Source of the DNA: Auanema rhodensis
Lineage: Eukaryota; Nematoda; Chromadorea; Rhabditida; Rhabditidae
DNA length: 64,000 bases
Reading direction: 5' to 3'
Assembly (NCBI GenBank): GCA_964057225.1
Contig: OZ059895.1
Span: 20,470,688 to 20,534,687, forward strand
Shown: positions 51,101 through 62,413 of the stretch, in pieces
Layout of the letters: the number at the start of each line of letters is the position of its first letter
How positions within the stretch are numbered: the first letter of the stretch is position 1
Made by a program: the position numbers and the translations under genes
Notes under the pieces: generated by a model
What the model saw: the letters and a program-made list of their open reading frames with translations, nothing else
Database searches by the model: none
What the model was told of the DNA's origin: nothing

Positions 51101-53058
51101 CGCTTCACGTCAAAGATAAAAAGATGAGGTTTTCAAAATTAGATTCCCCATGTCCATATTAGTCTAAAAACAAATTTTTATTAATATTGGTGCATGGTAA
51201 CCATGACTTTGAAATTTACGTGAACTTTAATTTATGCTAATTAAGTGTACACATGATGTGCGCTTGGTATGTAACTCGCTTCACGTGAAAGATAAAGAGA
51301 TGCGGTTTCCAAAATTAGATTCCCCATGTCCATATTAGTCTAAAAACAAATTTTTATTAATATTGGTGCATGGTAACCATGACTTTGAAATTTACGTGAA
51401 CTTTAATTTATGCTAATTAAGTGTACACATGATGTGCACTTGGTATGTAACTCGCTTCACGTCAAAGATAAAAAGATGAGGTTTTCAAAATTAGATTCCC
51501 CATGTCCATATTAGTCTAAAAACAAATTTTTATTGATATTGGTGCATGGCAACCATGACTTTAAAATTTACGTGAACTTTAATTTATGCTAATTAAGTGT
51601 ACACATGATGTGCACTTGGTATGTAACTCGCTTCACGTCAAAGATAAAAAGATGAGGTTTTCAAAATTAGATTCCCCATGTCCATATTAGTCTAAAAACA
51701 AATTTTTATTAATATTGGTGCATGGTAACCATGACTTTGAAATTTACGTGAACTTTAATTTATGCTAATTAAGTGTACACATGATGTGCACTTGGTATGT
51801 AACTCGCTTCACGTCAAAGATAAAAAGATGAGGTTTTCAAAATTAGATTCCCCATGTCCATATTAGTCTAAAAACAAATTTTTATTAATATTGGTGCATG
51901 GTAACCATGACTTTGAAATTTACGTGAACTTTAATTTATGCTAATTAAGTGTACACATGATGTGCGCTTGGTATGTAACTCGCTTCACGTGAAAGATAAA
52001 GAGATGCGGTTTCCAAAATTAGATTCCCCATGTCCATATTAGTCTAAAAACAAATTTTTATTGATATTGGTGCATGGCAACCATGACTTTAAAATTTACG
52101 TGAACTTTAATTTATGCTAATTAAGTGTACACATGATGTGCACTTGGTATGTAACTCGCTTCACGTCAAAGATAAAAAGATGAGGTTTTCAAAATTAGAT
52201 TCCCCATGTCCATATTAGTCTAAAAACAAATTTTTATTAATATTGGTGCATGGTAACCATGACTTTGAAATTTACGTGAACTTTAATTTATGCTAATTAA
52301 GTGTACACATGATGTGCGCTTGGTATGTAACTCGCTTCACGTGAAAGATAAAGAGATGCGGTTTCCAAAATTAGATTCCCCATGTCCATATTAGTCTAAA
52401 AACAAATTTTTATTGATATTGGTGCATGGCAACCATGACTTTGAAATTTACGTGAACTTTAATTTATGCTAATTAAGTGTACACATGATGTGCGCTTGGT
52501 ATGTAACTCGCTTCACGTGAAAGATAAAGAGATGCGGTTTCCAAAATTAGATTCCCCATGTCCATATTAGTCTAAAAACAAATTTTTATTGATATTGGTG
52601 CATGGCAACCATGACTTTAAAATTTACGTGAACTTTAATTTATGCTAATTAAGTGTACACATGATATGCACTTGGTATGTAACTCGCTTCACGTCAAAGA
52701 TAAAGAGATGCGGTTTTCAAAATTAGATTCCCCATGTCCATTTTAGTCTAAAAACAAATTTTTATTGATATTGGTGGATGGTAACCATGACTTTAAAACT
52801 TACGTGAACTTCAATTTATGCTAATTAAGTGTACACGTGATGTGCACTTGGTATGTAACTCGCTTCACGTGAAAGATAAAGAGATGCGGTTTTCAAAATT
52901 AGATTCATCATGTCCATATTAGTCTAAAAACAAATTTTTATTGATATTGGTGCATGGCAACCATGACTTTAAAATTTACGTGAACTTTAATTTATGCTAA
53001 TTAAGTGTACACATGATGTGCACTTGGTATGTAACTCGCTTCACGTCAAAGATAAAAA
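48131..53058 (+). repeat. A/B dimer zone (352-bp units)
   Basis: Two monomer types alternate. A has GTGCAC, CACGTCAAAG, AAAAAGATGAGG, TTAAT and GGTAACC. B has GTGCGC, CACGTGAAAG, AAAGAGATGCGG, TTTCC, TTGAT and GGCAACC. GATGAGG occurs at 48131, 48483, 48835, 49011, 49715, 50067, 50419, 50771, 50947, 51123, 51475, 51651, 51827, 52179 and 53059. Most spacings are 352 bp (ABAB), and 176-bp spacings mark extra A monomers, giving an AAAB-like 704-bp pattern at 50771-52179. At 49100-49700 a stretch of the older series (CATGTTAG, GCGCTTTT, AAAATGTACG) is inserted. This is the simplest and probably youngest pattern in the window. Confidence 0.85.
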
Positions 53059-53650
53059 GATGAGGTTTTCAAAATTAGATTCCCCATGTCCATATTAGTC
53101 TAAAAACAAATTTTTATTAATATTGGTGCATGGTAACCATGACTTTGAAATTTACGTGAACTTTAATTTATGCTAATTAAGTGTACACATGATGTGCGCT
53201 TGGTATGTAACTCGCTTCACGTGAAAGATAAAGAGATGCGGTTTCCAAAATTAGATTCCCCATGTCCATATTAGTCTAAAAACAAATTTTTATTGATATT
53301 GGTGCATGGCAACCATGACTTTAAAATTTACGTGAACTTTAATTTATGCTAATTAAGTGTACACATGATGTGCACTTGGTATGTAACTCGCTTCACTCAA
53401 AGATAAAGAGATGCGGTTATCAAAATTAGATTCCCCATGTCCATATTAGTCTAAAAACAATTTTTTATCAATATTGGTGCATGGTAACCATGACTTTGAA
53501 ATTTACGTGAACTTTAATTTATGCTAATTAAGTGTACACATGATGTGCGCTTGGTATGTAACTCTCTTCACGTGAAAGATAAAGAGATGCGGTTTTCAAA
53601 ATTAGATTCCTCATGTCCATATTAGTCTAAAAACGAATTTTTATTGATAT
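53059..53650 (+). repeat. Dimer-zone exit
   Basis: An A and a B monomer are followed by a CACTCAAAG monomer (one base lost near 53395) carrying GCGGTTATC, then a TTTTTTATCAAT and a CTCTCTTC/CCTCAT monomer leading to the TTAATGCATGG marker at 53651. Nothing else is present. Confidence 0.75.
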
Positions 53651-55410
53651 TAATGCATGGTAACCATGACTTTAAAATTTACGTGAACTTTAATTTATGC
53701 TAATTAAGTGTACACATGATATGCACTTGGTATGTAACTCGCTTCACGTCAAAGATAAAGAGATGCGGTTTTCAAAATTAGATTCCCCATGTCCATTTTA
53801 GTCTAAAAACGAATTTTTATTGATATTGGTGGATGGTAACCATGACTTTAAAACTTACGTGAACTTCAATTTATGCTAATTAAGTGTACACGTGATGTGC
53901 ACTTGGTATGTAACTCGCTTCACGTGAAAGATAAAGAGATGCGGTTTTCAAAATTAGATTCATCATGTCCATATTAGCCTAAAAACAAATTTTTTATTGA
54001 TATTGGTGCATGGTAACCATGACTTTGAAATTTACGTGAACTTTAATTTATGCTAATTAAGTGTACACGTGATGTGCACTTGGTATGTAACTCGCTTCAC
54101 GTGAAAGATAAAGAGATGCGGTTTTCAAAATTAGATTCCCCATGTCCATATTAGTCTAAACACAAATTTTTATTGATATTGGTGCATGGTAACCATGACT
54201 TTGAAATTTACGTGAACTTTAATTTATGCTAATTAAGTGTACACGTGATGTGCACTTGGTATGTAACTCGCTTCACGTGAAAGATAAAAAGATGCGGTTT
54301 TCAAAATTAGATTCCCCATGTCCATGTTAGTCTAAAAACAAATTTCTATTAATATTGGTGCATGGTAACTATGACTTTGAAATTTACGTGAACTTTAATT
54401 TATGCTAATTAAGTGTACACATGATGTGCACTTGGTATGTAACTCGCTTCAAGTGAAAGATAAAGAGATGCGCTTTTCAAAATTAGATTTCGCATGTCCA
54501 TATTAGTCTAAAAACAAATTTTTATTGATATTGGTGCATGGTAACCATGACTTTAAAATTTACGTGAACTTTAATTTATGCTAATTAAGTGTACACATGA
54601 TGTGCACTTGGTATGTAACTCGCTTCACGTCAAAGATAAAGAGATGCGGTTTTCAAAATTAGATTCCCCATGTCCATATTAGTCTAAAAACAAATTTTTA
54701 TTAATATTGGTGCATGGTAACCATGACTTTGAAATTTACGTGAACTTTAATTTATGCTAATTAAGTGTACACATGATGTGCACTTGGTATGTAACTCGCT
54801 TCACGTCAAAGATAAAAAGATGAGGTTTTCAAAATTAGATTCCCCATGTCCATATTAGTCTAAAAACAAATTTTTATTAATATTGGTGCATGGTAACCAT
54901 GACTTTGAAATTTACGTGAACTTTAATTTATGCTAATTAAGTGTACACATGATGTGCGCTTGGTATGTAACTCGCTTCACGTGAAAGATAAAGAGATGCG
55001 GTTTCCAAAATTAGATTCCCCATGTCCATATTAGTCTAAAAACAAATTTTTATTGATATTGGTGCATGGCAACCATGACTTTAAAATTTACGTGAACTTT
55101 AATTTATGCTAATTAAGTGTACACATGATGTGCACTTGGTATGTAACTCGCTTCACTCAAAGATAAAGAGATGCGGTTTTCAAAATTAGATTCCCCATGT
55201 CCATATTAGTCTAAAATCAATTTTTTATCAATATTGGTGCATGGTAACCATGACTTTGAAATTTACGTGAACTTTAATTTATGCTAATTAAGTGTACACA
55301 TGATGTGCGCTTGGTATGTAACTCTCTTCACGTGAAAGATAAAGAGATGCGGTTTTCAAAATTAGATTCCTCATGTCCATATTAGTCTAAAAACGAATTT
55401 TTATTGATAT
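53651..55410 (+). repeat. Marker-defined HOR unit, 10 monomers (1760 bp)
   Basis: From the TTAATGCATGG marker at 53651 to that at 55411. The series is GATATGCAC/CATTTTAG/CGAATT/GGTGGATGG, AAAACTTACG/ACTTCAATT with CATCATG and GCCTAAAAAC (one base gained near 53986), TCTAAACAC, CATGTTAG, GCGCTTTT, plain, GATGAGG, GTGCGC/TTTCC/GGCAACC, CACTCAAAG (one base lost near 55155), and CTCTCTTC/CCTCAT. The CATCATG plus GCCTAAAAAC monomer is a new combination not seen in the first 50 kb. Confidence 0.82.
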
Positions 55411-56642
55411 TAATGCATGGTAACCATGACTTTAAAATTTACGTGAACTTTAATTTATGCTAATTAAGTGTACACATGATATGCACTTGGTATGTAACTC
55501 GCTTCACGTCAAAGATAAAGAGATGCGGTTTTCAAAATTAGATTCCCCATGTCCATTTTAGTCTAAAAACGAATTTTTATTGATATTGGTGGATGGTAAC
55601 CATGACTTTAAAACTTACGTGAACTTCAATTTATGCTAATTAAGTGTACACGTGATGTGCACTTGGTATGTAACTCGCTTCACGTGAAAGATAAAGAGAT
55701 GCGGTTTTCAAAATTAGATTCATCATGTCCATATTAGCCTAAAAACAAATTTTTTATTGATATTGGTTCATGGTAACCATGACTTTGAAATTTACGTGAA
55801 CTTTAATTTATGCTAATTAAGTGTACACGTGATGTGCACTTGGTATGTAACTCGCTTCACGTGAAAGATAAAGAGATGCGGTTTTCAAAATTAGATTCCC
55901 CATGTCCATATTAGTCTAAACACAAATTTTTATTGATATTGGTGCATGGTAACCATGACTTTGAAATTTACGTGAACTTTAATTTATGCTAATTAAGTGT
56001 ACACGTGATGTGCACTTGGTATGTAACTCGCTTCACGTGAAAGATAAAAAGATGAGGTTTTCAAAATTAGATTCCCCATGTCCATATTAGTCTAAAAACA
56101 AATTTTTATTAATATTGGTGCATGGTAACCATGACTTTGAAATTTACGTGAACTTTAATTTATGCTAATTAAGTGTACACATGATGTGCGCTTGGTATGT
56201 AACTCGCTTCACGTGAAAGATAAAGAGATGCGGTTTCCAAAATTAGATTCCCCATGTCCATATTAGTCTAAAAACAAATTTTTATTGATATTGGTGCATG
56301 GCAACCATGACTTTAAAATTTACGTGAACTTTAATTTATGCTAATTAAGTGTACACATGATGTGCACTTGGTATGTAACTCGCTTCACTCAAAGATAAAG
56401 AGATGCGGTTTTCAAAATTAGATTCCCCATGTCCATATTAGTCTAAAAACAATTTTTTATCAATATTGGTGCATGGTAACCATGACTTTGAAATTTACGT
56501 GAACTTTAATTTATGCTAATTAAGTGTACACATGATGTGCGCTTGGTATGTAACTCTCTTCACGTGAAAGATAAAGAGATGCGGTTTTCAAAATTAGATT
56601 CCTCATGTCCATATTAGTCTAAAAACGAATTTTTATTGATAT
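55411..56642 (+). repeat. Marker-defined HOR unit, 7 monomers (1232 bp)
   Basis: As the preceding unit but without three monomers. A chimeric monomer (about 55984-56159) joins the ACGTG/CACGTGAAAG/AAAAAG start to the GATGAGG continuation, so the CATGTTAG, GCGCTTTT and plain monomers between them are missing. GGTTCATGG near 55767 is a new private state shared only with units downstream. Confidence 0.82.
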
Positions 56643-58049
56643 TAATGCATGGTAACCATGACTTTAAAATTTACGTGAACTTTAATTTATGCTAATTAAG
56701 TGTACACATGATATGCACTTGGTATGTAACTCGCTTCACGTCAAAGATAAAGAGATGCGGTTTTCAAAATTAGATTCCCCATGTCCATTTTAGTCTAAAA
56801 ACGAATTTTTATTGATATTGGTGGATGGTAACCATGACTTTAAAACTTACGTGAACTTTAATTTATGCTAATTAAGTGTACACGTGATGTGCACTTGGTA
56901 TGTAACTCGCTTCACGTGAAAGATAAAGAGATGCGGTTTTCAAAATTAGATTCCCCATGTCCATATTAGTCTAAACACAAATTTTTATTGATATTGGTGC
57001 ATGGTAACCATGACTTTGAAATTTACGTGAACTTTAATTTATGCTAATTAAGTGTACACGTGATGTGCACTTGGTATGTAACTCGCTTCACGTGAAAGAT
57101 AAAAAGATGCGGTTTTCAAAATTAGATTCCCCATGTCCATGTTAGTCTAAAAACAAATTTCTATTAATATTGGTGCATGGTAACTATGACTTTGAAATTT
57201 ACGTGAACTTTAATTTATGCTAATTAAGTGTACACATGATGTGCACTTGGTATGTAACTCGCTTCAAGTGAAAGATAAAGAGATGCGCTTTTCAAAATTA
57301 GATTTCGCATGTCCATATTAGTCTAAAAACAAATTTTTATTGATATTGGTGCATGGTAACCATGACTTTAAAATTTACGTGAACTTTAATTTATGCTAAT
57401 TAAGTGTACACATGATGTGCACTTGGTATGTAACTGGCTTCACGTCAAAGATAAAGAGATGCGGTTTTCAAAATTAGATTCCCCATGTCCATATTAGTCT
57501 AAAAACAAATTTTTATTAATATTGGTGCATGGTAACCATGACTTTGAAATTTACGTGAACTTTAATTTATGCTAATTAAGTGTACACATGATGTGCACTT
57601 GGTATGTAACTCGCTTCACGTCAAAGATAAAAAGATGAGGTTTTCAAAATTAGATTCCCCATGTCCATATTAGTCTAAAAACAAATTTTTATTAATATTG
57701 GTGCATGGCAACCATGACTTTAAAATTTACGTGAACTTTAATTTATGCTAATTAAGTGTACACATGATGTGCACTTGGTATGTAACTCGCTTCACTCAAA
57801 GATAAAGAGATGCGGTTTTCAAAATTAGATTCCCCATGTCCATATTAGTCTAAAATCAATTTTTTATCAATATTGGTGCATGGTAACCATGACTTTGAAA
57901 TTTACGTGAACTTTAATTTATGCTAATTAAGTGAACACATGATGTGCGCTTGGTATGTAACTCTCTTCACGTGAAAGATAAAGAGATGCGGTTTTCAAAA
58001 TTAGATTCCTCATGTCCATATTAGTCTAAAAACGAATTTTTATTGATAT
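56643..58049 (+). repeat. Marker-defined HOR unit, 8 monomers minus one base (1407 bp)
   Basis: It restores the CATGTTAG and GCGCTTTT monomers (57100-57380) but lacks the CATCATG/GCCTAAAAAC monomer: the AAAACTTACG/ACTTTAATT monomer runs straight into the TCTAAACAC type. One base is lost in the CACTCAAAG monomer near 57795. The AAAATCAATT variant near 57852 is shared with 55214. Confidence 0.8.
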
Positions 58050-59283
58050 TAATGCATGGTAACCATGACTTTAAAATTTACGTGAACTTTAATTTATGCT
58101 AATTAAGTGTACACATGATATGCACTTGGTATGTAACTCGCTTCACGTCAAAGATAAAGAGATGCGGTTTTCAAAATTAGATTCCCCATGTCCATTTTAG
58201 TCTAAAAACGAATTTTTATTGATATTGGTGGATGGTAACCATGACTTTAAAACTTACGTGAACTTCAATTTATGCTAATTAAGTGTACACGTGATGTGCA
58301 CTTGGTATGTAACTCGCTTCACGTGAAAGATAAAGAGATGCGGTTTTCAAAATTAGATTCATCATGTCCATATTAGCCTAAAAACAAATTTTTTATTGAT
58401 ATTGGTTCATGGTAACCATGACTTTGAAATTTACGTGAACTTTAATTTATGCTAATTAAGTGTACACGTGATGTGCACTTGGTATGTAACTCGCTTCACG
58501 TGAAAGATAAAGAGATGCGGTTTTCAAAATTAGATTCCCCATGTCCATATTAGTCTAAACACAAATTTTCATTGATATTGGTGCATGGTAACCATGACTT
58601 TGAAATTTACGTGAACTTTAATTTATGCTAATTAAGTGTACACGTGATGTGCACTTGGTATGTAACTCGCTTCACGTGAAAGATAAAGAGATGCGGTTTT
58701 CAAAATTAGATTCCCCATGTCCATTTTAGTCTAAAAACGAATTTTTATTGATATTGGTGGATGGTAACCATGACTTTAAAACTTACGTGAACTTCAATTT
58801 ATGCTAATTAAGTGTACACGTGATGTGCACTTGGTATGTAACTCGCTTCACGTGAAAGATAAAGAGATGCGGTTTTCAAAATTAGATTCATCATGTCCAT
58901 ATTAGCCTAAAAACAAATTTTTTATTGATATTGGTTCATGGTAACCATGACTTTGAAATTTACGTGAACTTTAATTTATGCTAATTAAGTGTACACGTGA
59001 TGTGCACTTGGTATGTAACTCGCTTCACGTGAAAGATAAAGAGATGCGGTTTTCAAAATTAGATTCCCCATGTCCATATTAGTCTAAAAACAATTTTTTA
59101 TCAATATTGGTGCATGGTAACCATGACTTTGAAATTTACGTGAACTTTAATTTATGCTAATTAAGTGTACACATGATGTGCGCTTGGTATGTAACTCTCT
59201 TCACGTGAAAGATAAAGAGATGCGGTTTTCAAAATTAGATTCCTCATGTCCATATTAGTCTAAAAACGAATTTTTATTGATAA
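58050..59283 (+). repeat. Marker-defined HOR unit, 7 monomers plus two bases (1234 bp)
   Basis: It contains two successive CATCATG/GCCTAAAAAC/GGTTCATGG monomers (one base gained in each, near 58388 and 58918), so the CATTTTAG-to-GGTTCATGG part has been duplicated within the unit. It ends with a TTTTTTATCAAT and a CCTCAT monomer whose marker reads TAATAATGCATGG (59281). Confidence 0.8.
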
Positions 59284-60515
59284 TAATGCATGGTAACCAT
59301 GACTTTAAAATTTACGTGAACTTTAATTTATGCTAATTAAGTGTACACATGATATGCACTTGGTATGTAACTCGCTTCACGTCAAAGATAAAGAGATGCG
59401 GTTTTCAAAATTAGATTCCCCATGTCCATTTTAGTCTAAAAACGAATTTTTATTGATATTGGTGGATGGTAACCATGACTTTAAAACTTACGTGAACTTC
59501 AATTTATGCTAATTAAGTGTACACGTGATGTGCACTTGGTATGTAACTCGCTTCACGTGAAAGATAAAGAGATGCGGTTTTCAAAATTAGATTCATCATG
59601 TCCATATTAGCCTAAAAACAAATTTTTTATTGATATTGGTGCATGGTAACCATGACTTTGAAATTTACGTGAACTTTAATTTATGCTAATTAAGTGTACA
59701 CATGATGTGCGCTTGGTATGTAACTCGCTTCACGTGAAAGATAAAGAGATGCGGTTTTCATAATTAGATTCCCCATTTCCATATTAGTCTAAAAACAAAT
59801 TTTTATTAATATTGGTGCATGGTAACCATGACTTTGAAATTTACGTGAACTTTAATTTATGCTAATTAAGTGTACACGTGATGTGCACTTGGTATGTAAC
59901 TCGCTTCACGTGAAAGATAAAAAGATGAGGTTTTCAAAATTAGATTCCACATGTCCATATTAGTCTAAAAACAAATTTTTATTAATATTGGTGCATGGTA
60001 ACCATGACTTTGAAATTTACGTGAACTTTAATTTATGCTAATTAAGTATACACATGATGTGCGCTTGGTATGTAACTCGCTTCACGTGAAAGATAAAGAG
60101 ATGCGGTTTCCAAAATTAGATTCCCCATGTCCATATTAGTCTAAAAACAAATTTTTATTGATATTGGTGCATGGCAACCATGACTTTAAAATTTACGTGA
60201 ACTTTAATTTATGCTAATTAAGTGTACACATGATGTGCACTTGGTATGTAACTCGCTTCACTCAAAGATAAAGAGATGCGGTTTTCAAAATTAGATTCCC
60301 CATGTCCATATTAGTCTAAAAACAATTTTTTATCAATATTGGTGCATGGTAACCATGACTTTGAAATTTACGTGAACTTTAATTTATGCTAATTAAGTGT
60401 ACACATGATGTGCGCTTGGTATGTAACTCTCTTCACGTGAAAGATAAAGAGATGCGGTTTTCAAAATTAGATTCCTCATGTCCATATTAGTCTAAAAACG
60501 AATTTTTATTGATAT
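59284..60515 (+). repeat. Marker-defined HOR unit, 7 monomers (1232 bp)
   Basis: The first monomers are as in the preceding units. Then comes a monomer with CATAATTAG and CCCATTTCC (near 59759) and a chimeric ACGTG/AAAAAGATGAGG monomer with TTCCACATG. The CATAATTAG monomer recurs 1232 bp later (near 60991). One base is gained near 59618 and one lost near 60259. Confidence 0.8.
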
Positions 60516-61006
60516 TAATGCATGGTAACCATGACTTTAAAATTTACGTGAACTTTAATTTATGCTAATTAAGTGTACACATGATATGCACTTGGTATGT
60601 AACTCGCTTCACGTCAAAGATAAAGAGATGCGGTTTTCAAAATTAGATTCCCCATGTCCATTTTAGTCTAAAAACGAATTTTTATTGATATTGGTGGATG
60701 GTAACCATGACTTTAAAACTTACGTGAACTTCAATTTATGCTAATTAAGTGTACACGTGATGTGCACTTGGTATGTAACTCGCTTCACGTGAAAGATAAA
60801 GAGATGCGGTTTTCAAAATTAGATTCATCATGTCCATATTAGCCTAAAAACAAATTTTTTATTGATATTGGTGCATGGTAACCATGACTTTGAAATTTAC
60901 GTGAACTTTAATTTATGCTAATTAAGTGTACACATGATGTGCGCTTGGTATGTAACTCGCTTCACGTGAAAGATAAAGAGATGCGGTTTTCATAATTAGA
61001 TTCCCC
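60516..61006 (+). repeat. Junction to the 3' 8-mer block
   Basis: It carries the GATATGCAC/CATTTTAG, CATCATG/GCCTAAAAAC (one base gained near 60853) and CATAATTAG monomers, after which the series changes to the GAAAGATGAAGAG family of the last block. No other element is visible. Confidence 0.75.
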
Positions 61007-62413
61007 ATTTCCATATTAGTCTAAAAACAAATTTTTATTAATATTGGTGCATGGTAACCATGACTTTGAAATTTACGTGAACTTTAATTTATGCTAATTA
61101 AGTGTACACATGATGTGCACTTGGTATGTAACTCGCTTCACGTGAAAGATGAAGAGATGCGGTTTTCAAAATTAGATTCCCCATGTCCATATTAGTCTAA
61201 AAACAAATTTTTATTAATATTGGTGCATGATAACCATGACTTTGAAATTTACGTGAACTTTAATTTATGCTAATTAAGTGTACACATGATGTGCACTTGG
61301 TATGTAACTCGCTTCACGTGAAAGATAAAGAGATGCGGTTTTCCAAATTAGATTTCGCATGTCCATATTAGTCTAAAAACAAATTTTTATTGATATTGGT
61401 GCATGGTAACCATGACTTTGAAATTTACGTGAACTTTAATTTATGCTAATTAAGTGTACACATGATGTGCACTTGGTATGTAACTCGCTTCACGTGAAAG
61501 ATGAAGAGATGCGGTTTTCAAAATTAGATTCCTCATGTCCATATTAGTCTAAAAACGAATTTTTATTGATATTGATGCATGGTAACCATGACTTTGAAAT
61601 TTACGTGAACTTTAATTTATGCTAATTAAGTGTACACATGATGTGCACTTGGTATGTAACTCGCTTCACGTCACAGATAAAGAGATGCGGTTTTCAAAAT
61701 TAGATTCCCCATGTCCATATTAGTCTAAAAACGAATTTTTATTGATATTGGTGAATGGTAACCATGACTTTAAAATTTACGTGAACTTCAATTTATGCTA
61801 ATTAAGTGTACACGTGATGTGCACTTGGTATGTAACTCGCTTCACGTGAAAGATAAAGGGATGCGGTTTTCAAAATTAGATTCCCCATGTCCATATTAGT
61901 CTAAAAACAAATTTTTATTGATATTGATGCATGGTAACCATGACTTTAAAATTTACGTGAACTTCAATTTATGCTAATTAAGTGTACACGTGATGTGCAC
62001 TTGGTATGTAACTCGCTTCACGTGAAAGATGAAGAGATGCGGTTTTCAAAATTAGATTCCTCATGTCCATATTAGTCTAAAAACGAATTTTTATTGATAT
62101 TGATGCATGGTAACCATGACTTTGAAATTTACGTGAACTTTAATTTATGCTTATTAAGTGTACACGTGATGTGCACTTGGTATGTAACTCGCTTCACGTG
62201 AAATATAAAGGGATGCGGTTTTCAAAATTAGATTCCCCATGTCCATATTAGTCTAAAAACAAACTTTTATTGATATTGGTGCATGGTAACCATGACTTTA
62301 AAATTTACGTGAACTTTAATTTATGCTAATTAAGTGTACACATGATGTGCACTTGGTATGTAACTCGCTTCACGTGAAAGATAAAGAGATGCGGTTTTCA
62401 AAATAGATTCCCC
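61007..62413 (+). repeat. 8-monomer HOR (1407 bp), copy 1
   Basis: Measured from the CCCATTTCC site at 61007 to the next at 62414. Diagnostic states in order: GAAAGATGAAG/GCATGATAACC; TTTTCCAAATTAG/TTCGC; GATGAAG/CCTCAT/TTGATGCATGG; GTCACAGATAAAG/GGTGAATGG; ACTTCAATT/AAAGGG; ACTTCAATT/GATGAAG/CCTCAT; GCTTATTAAG/GAAATATAAAGGG/AAACTTTTATTG; and the monomer with CAAAATAGATTCC, a one-base loss near 62402. Confidence 0.88.
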
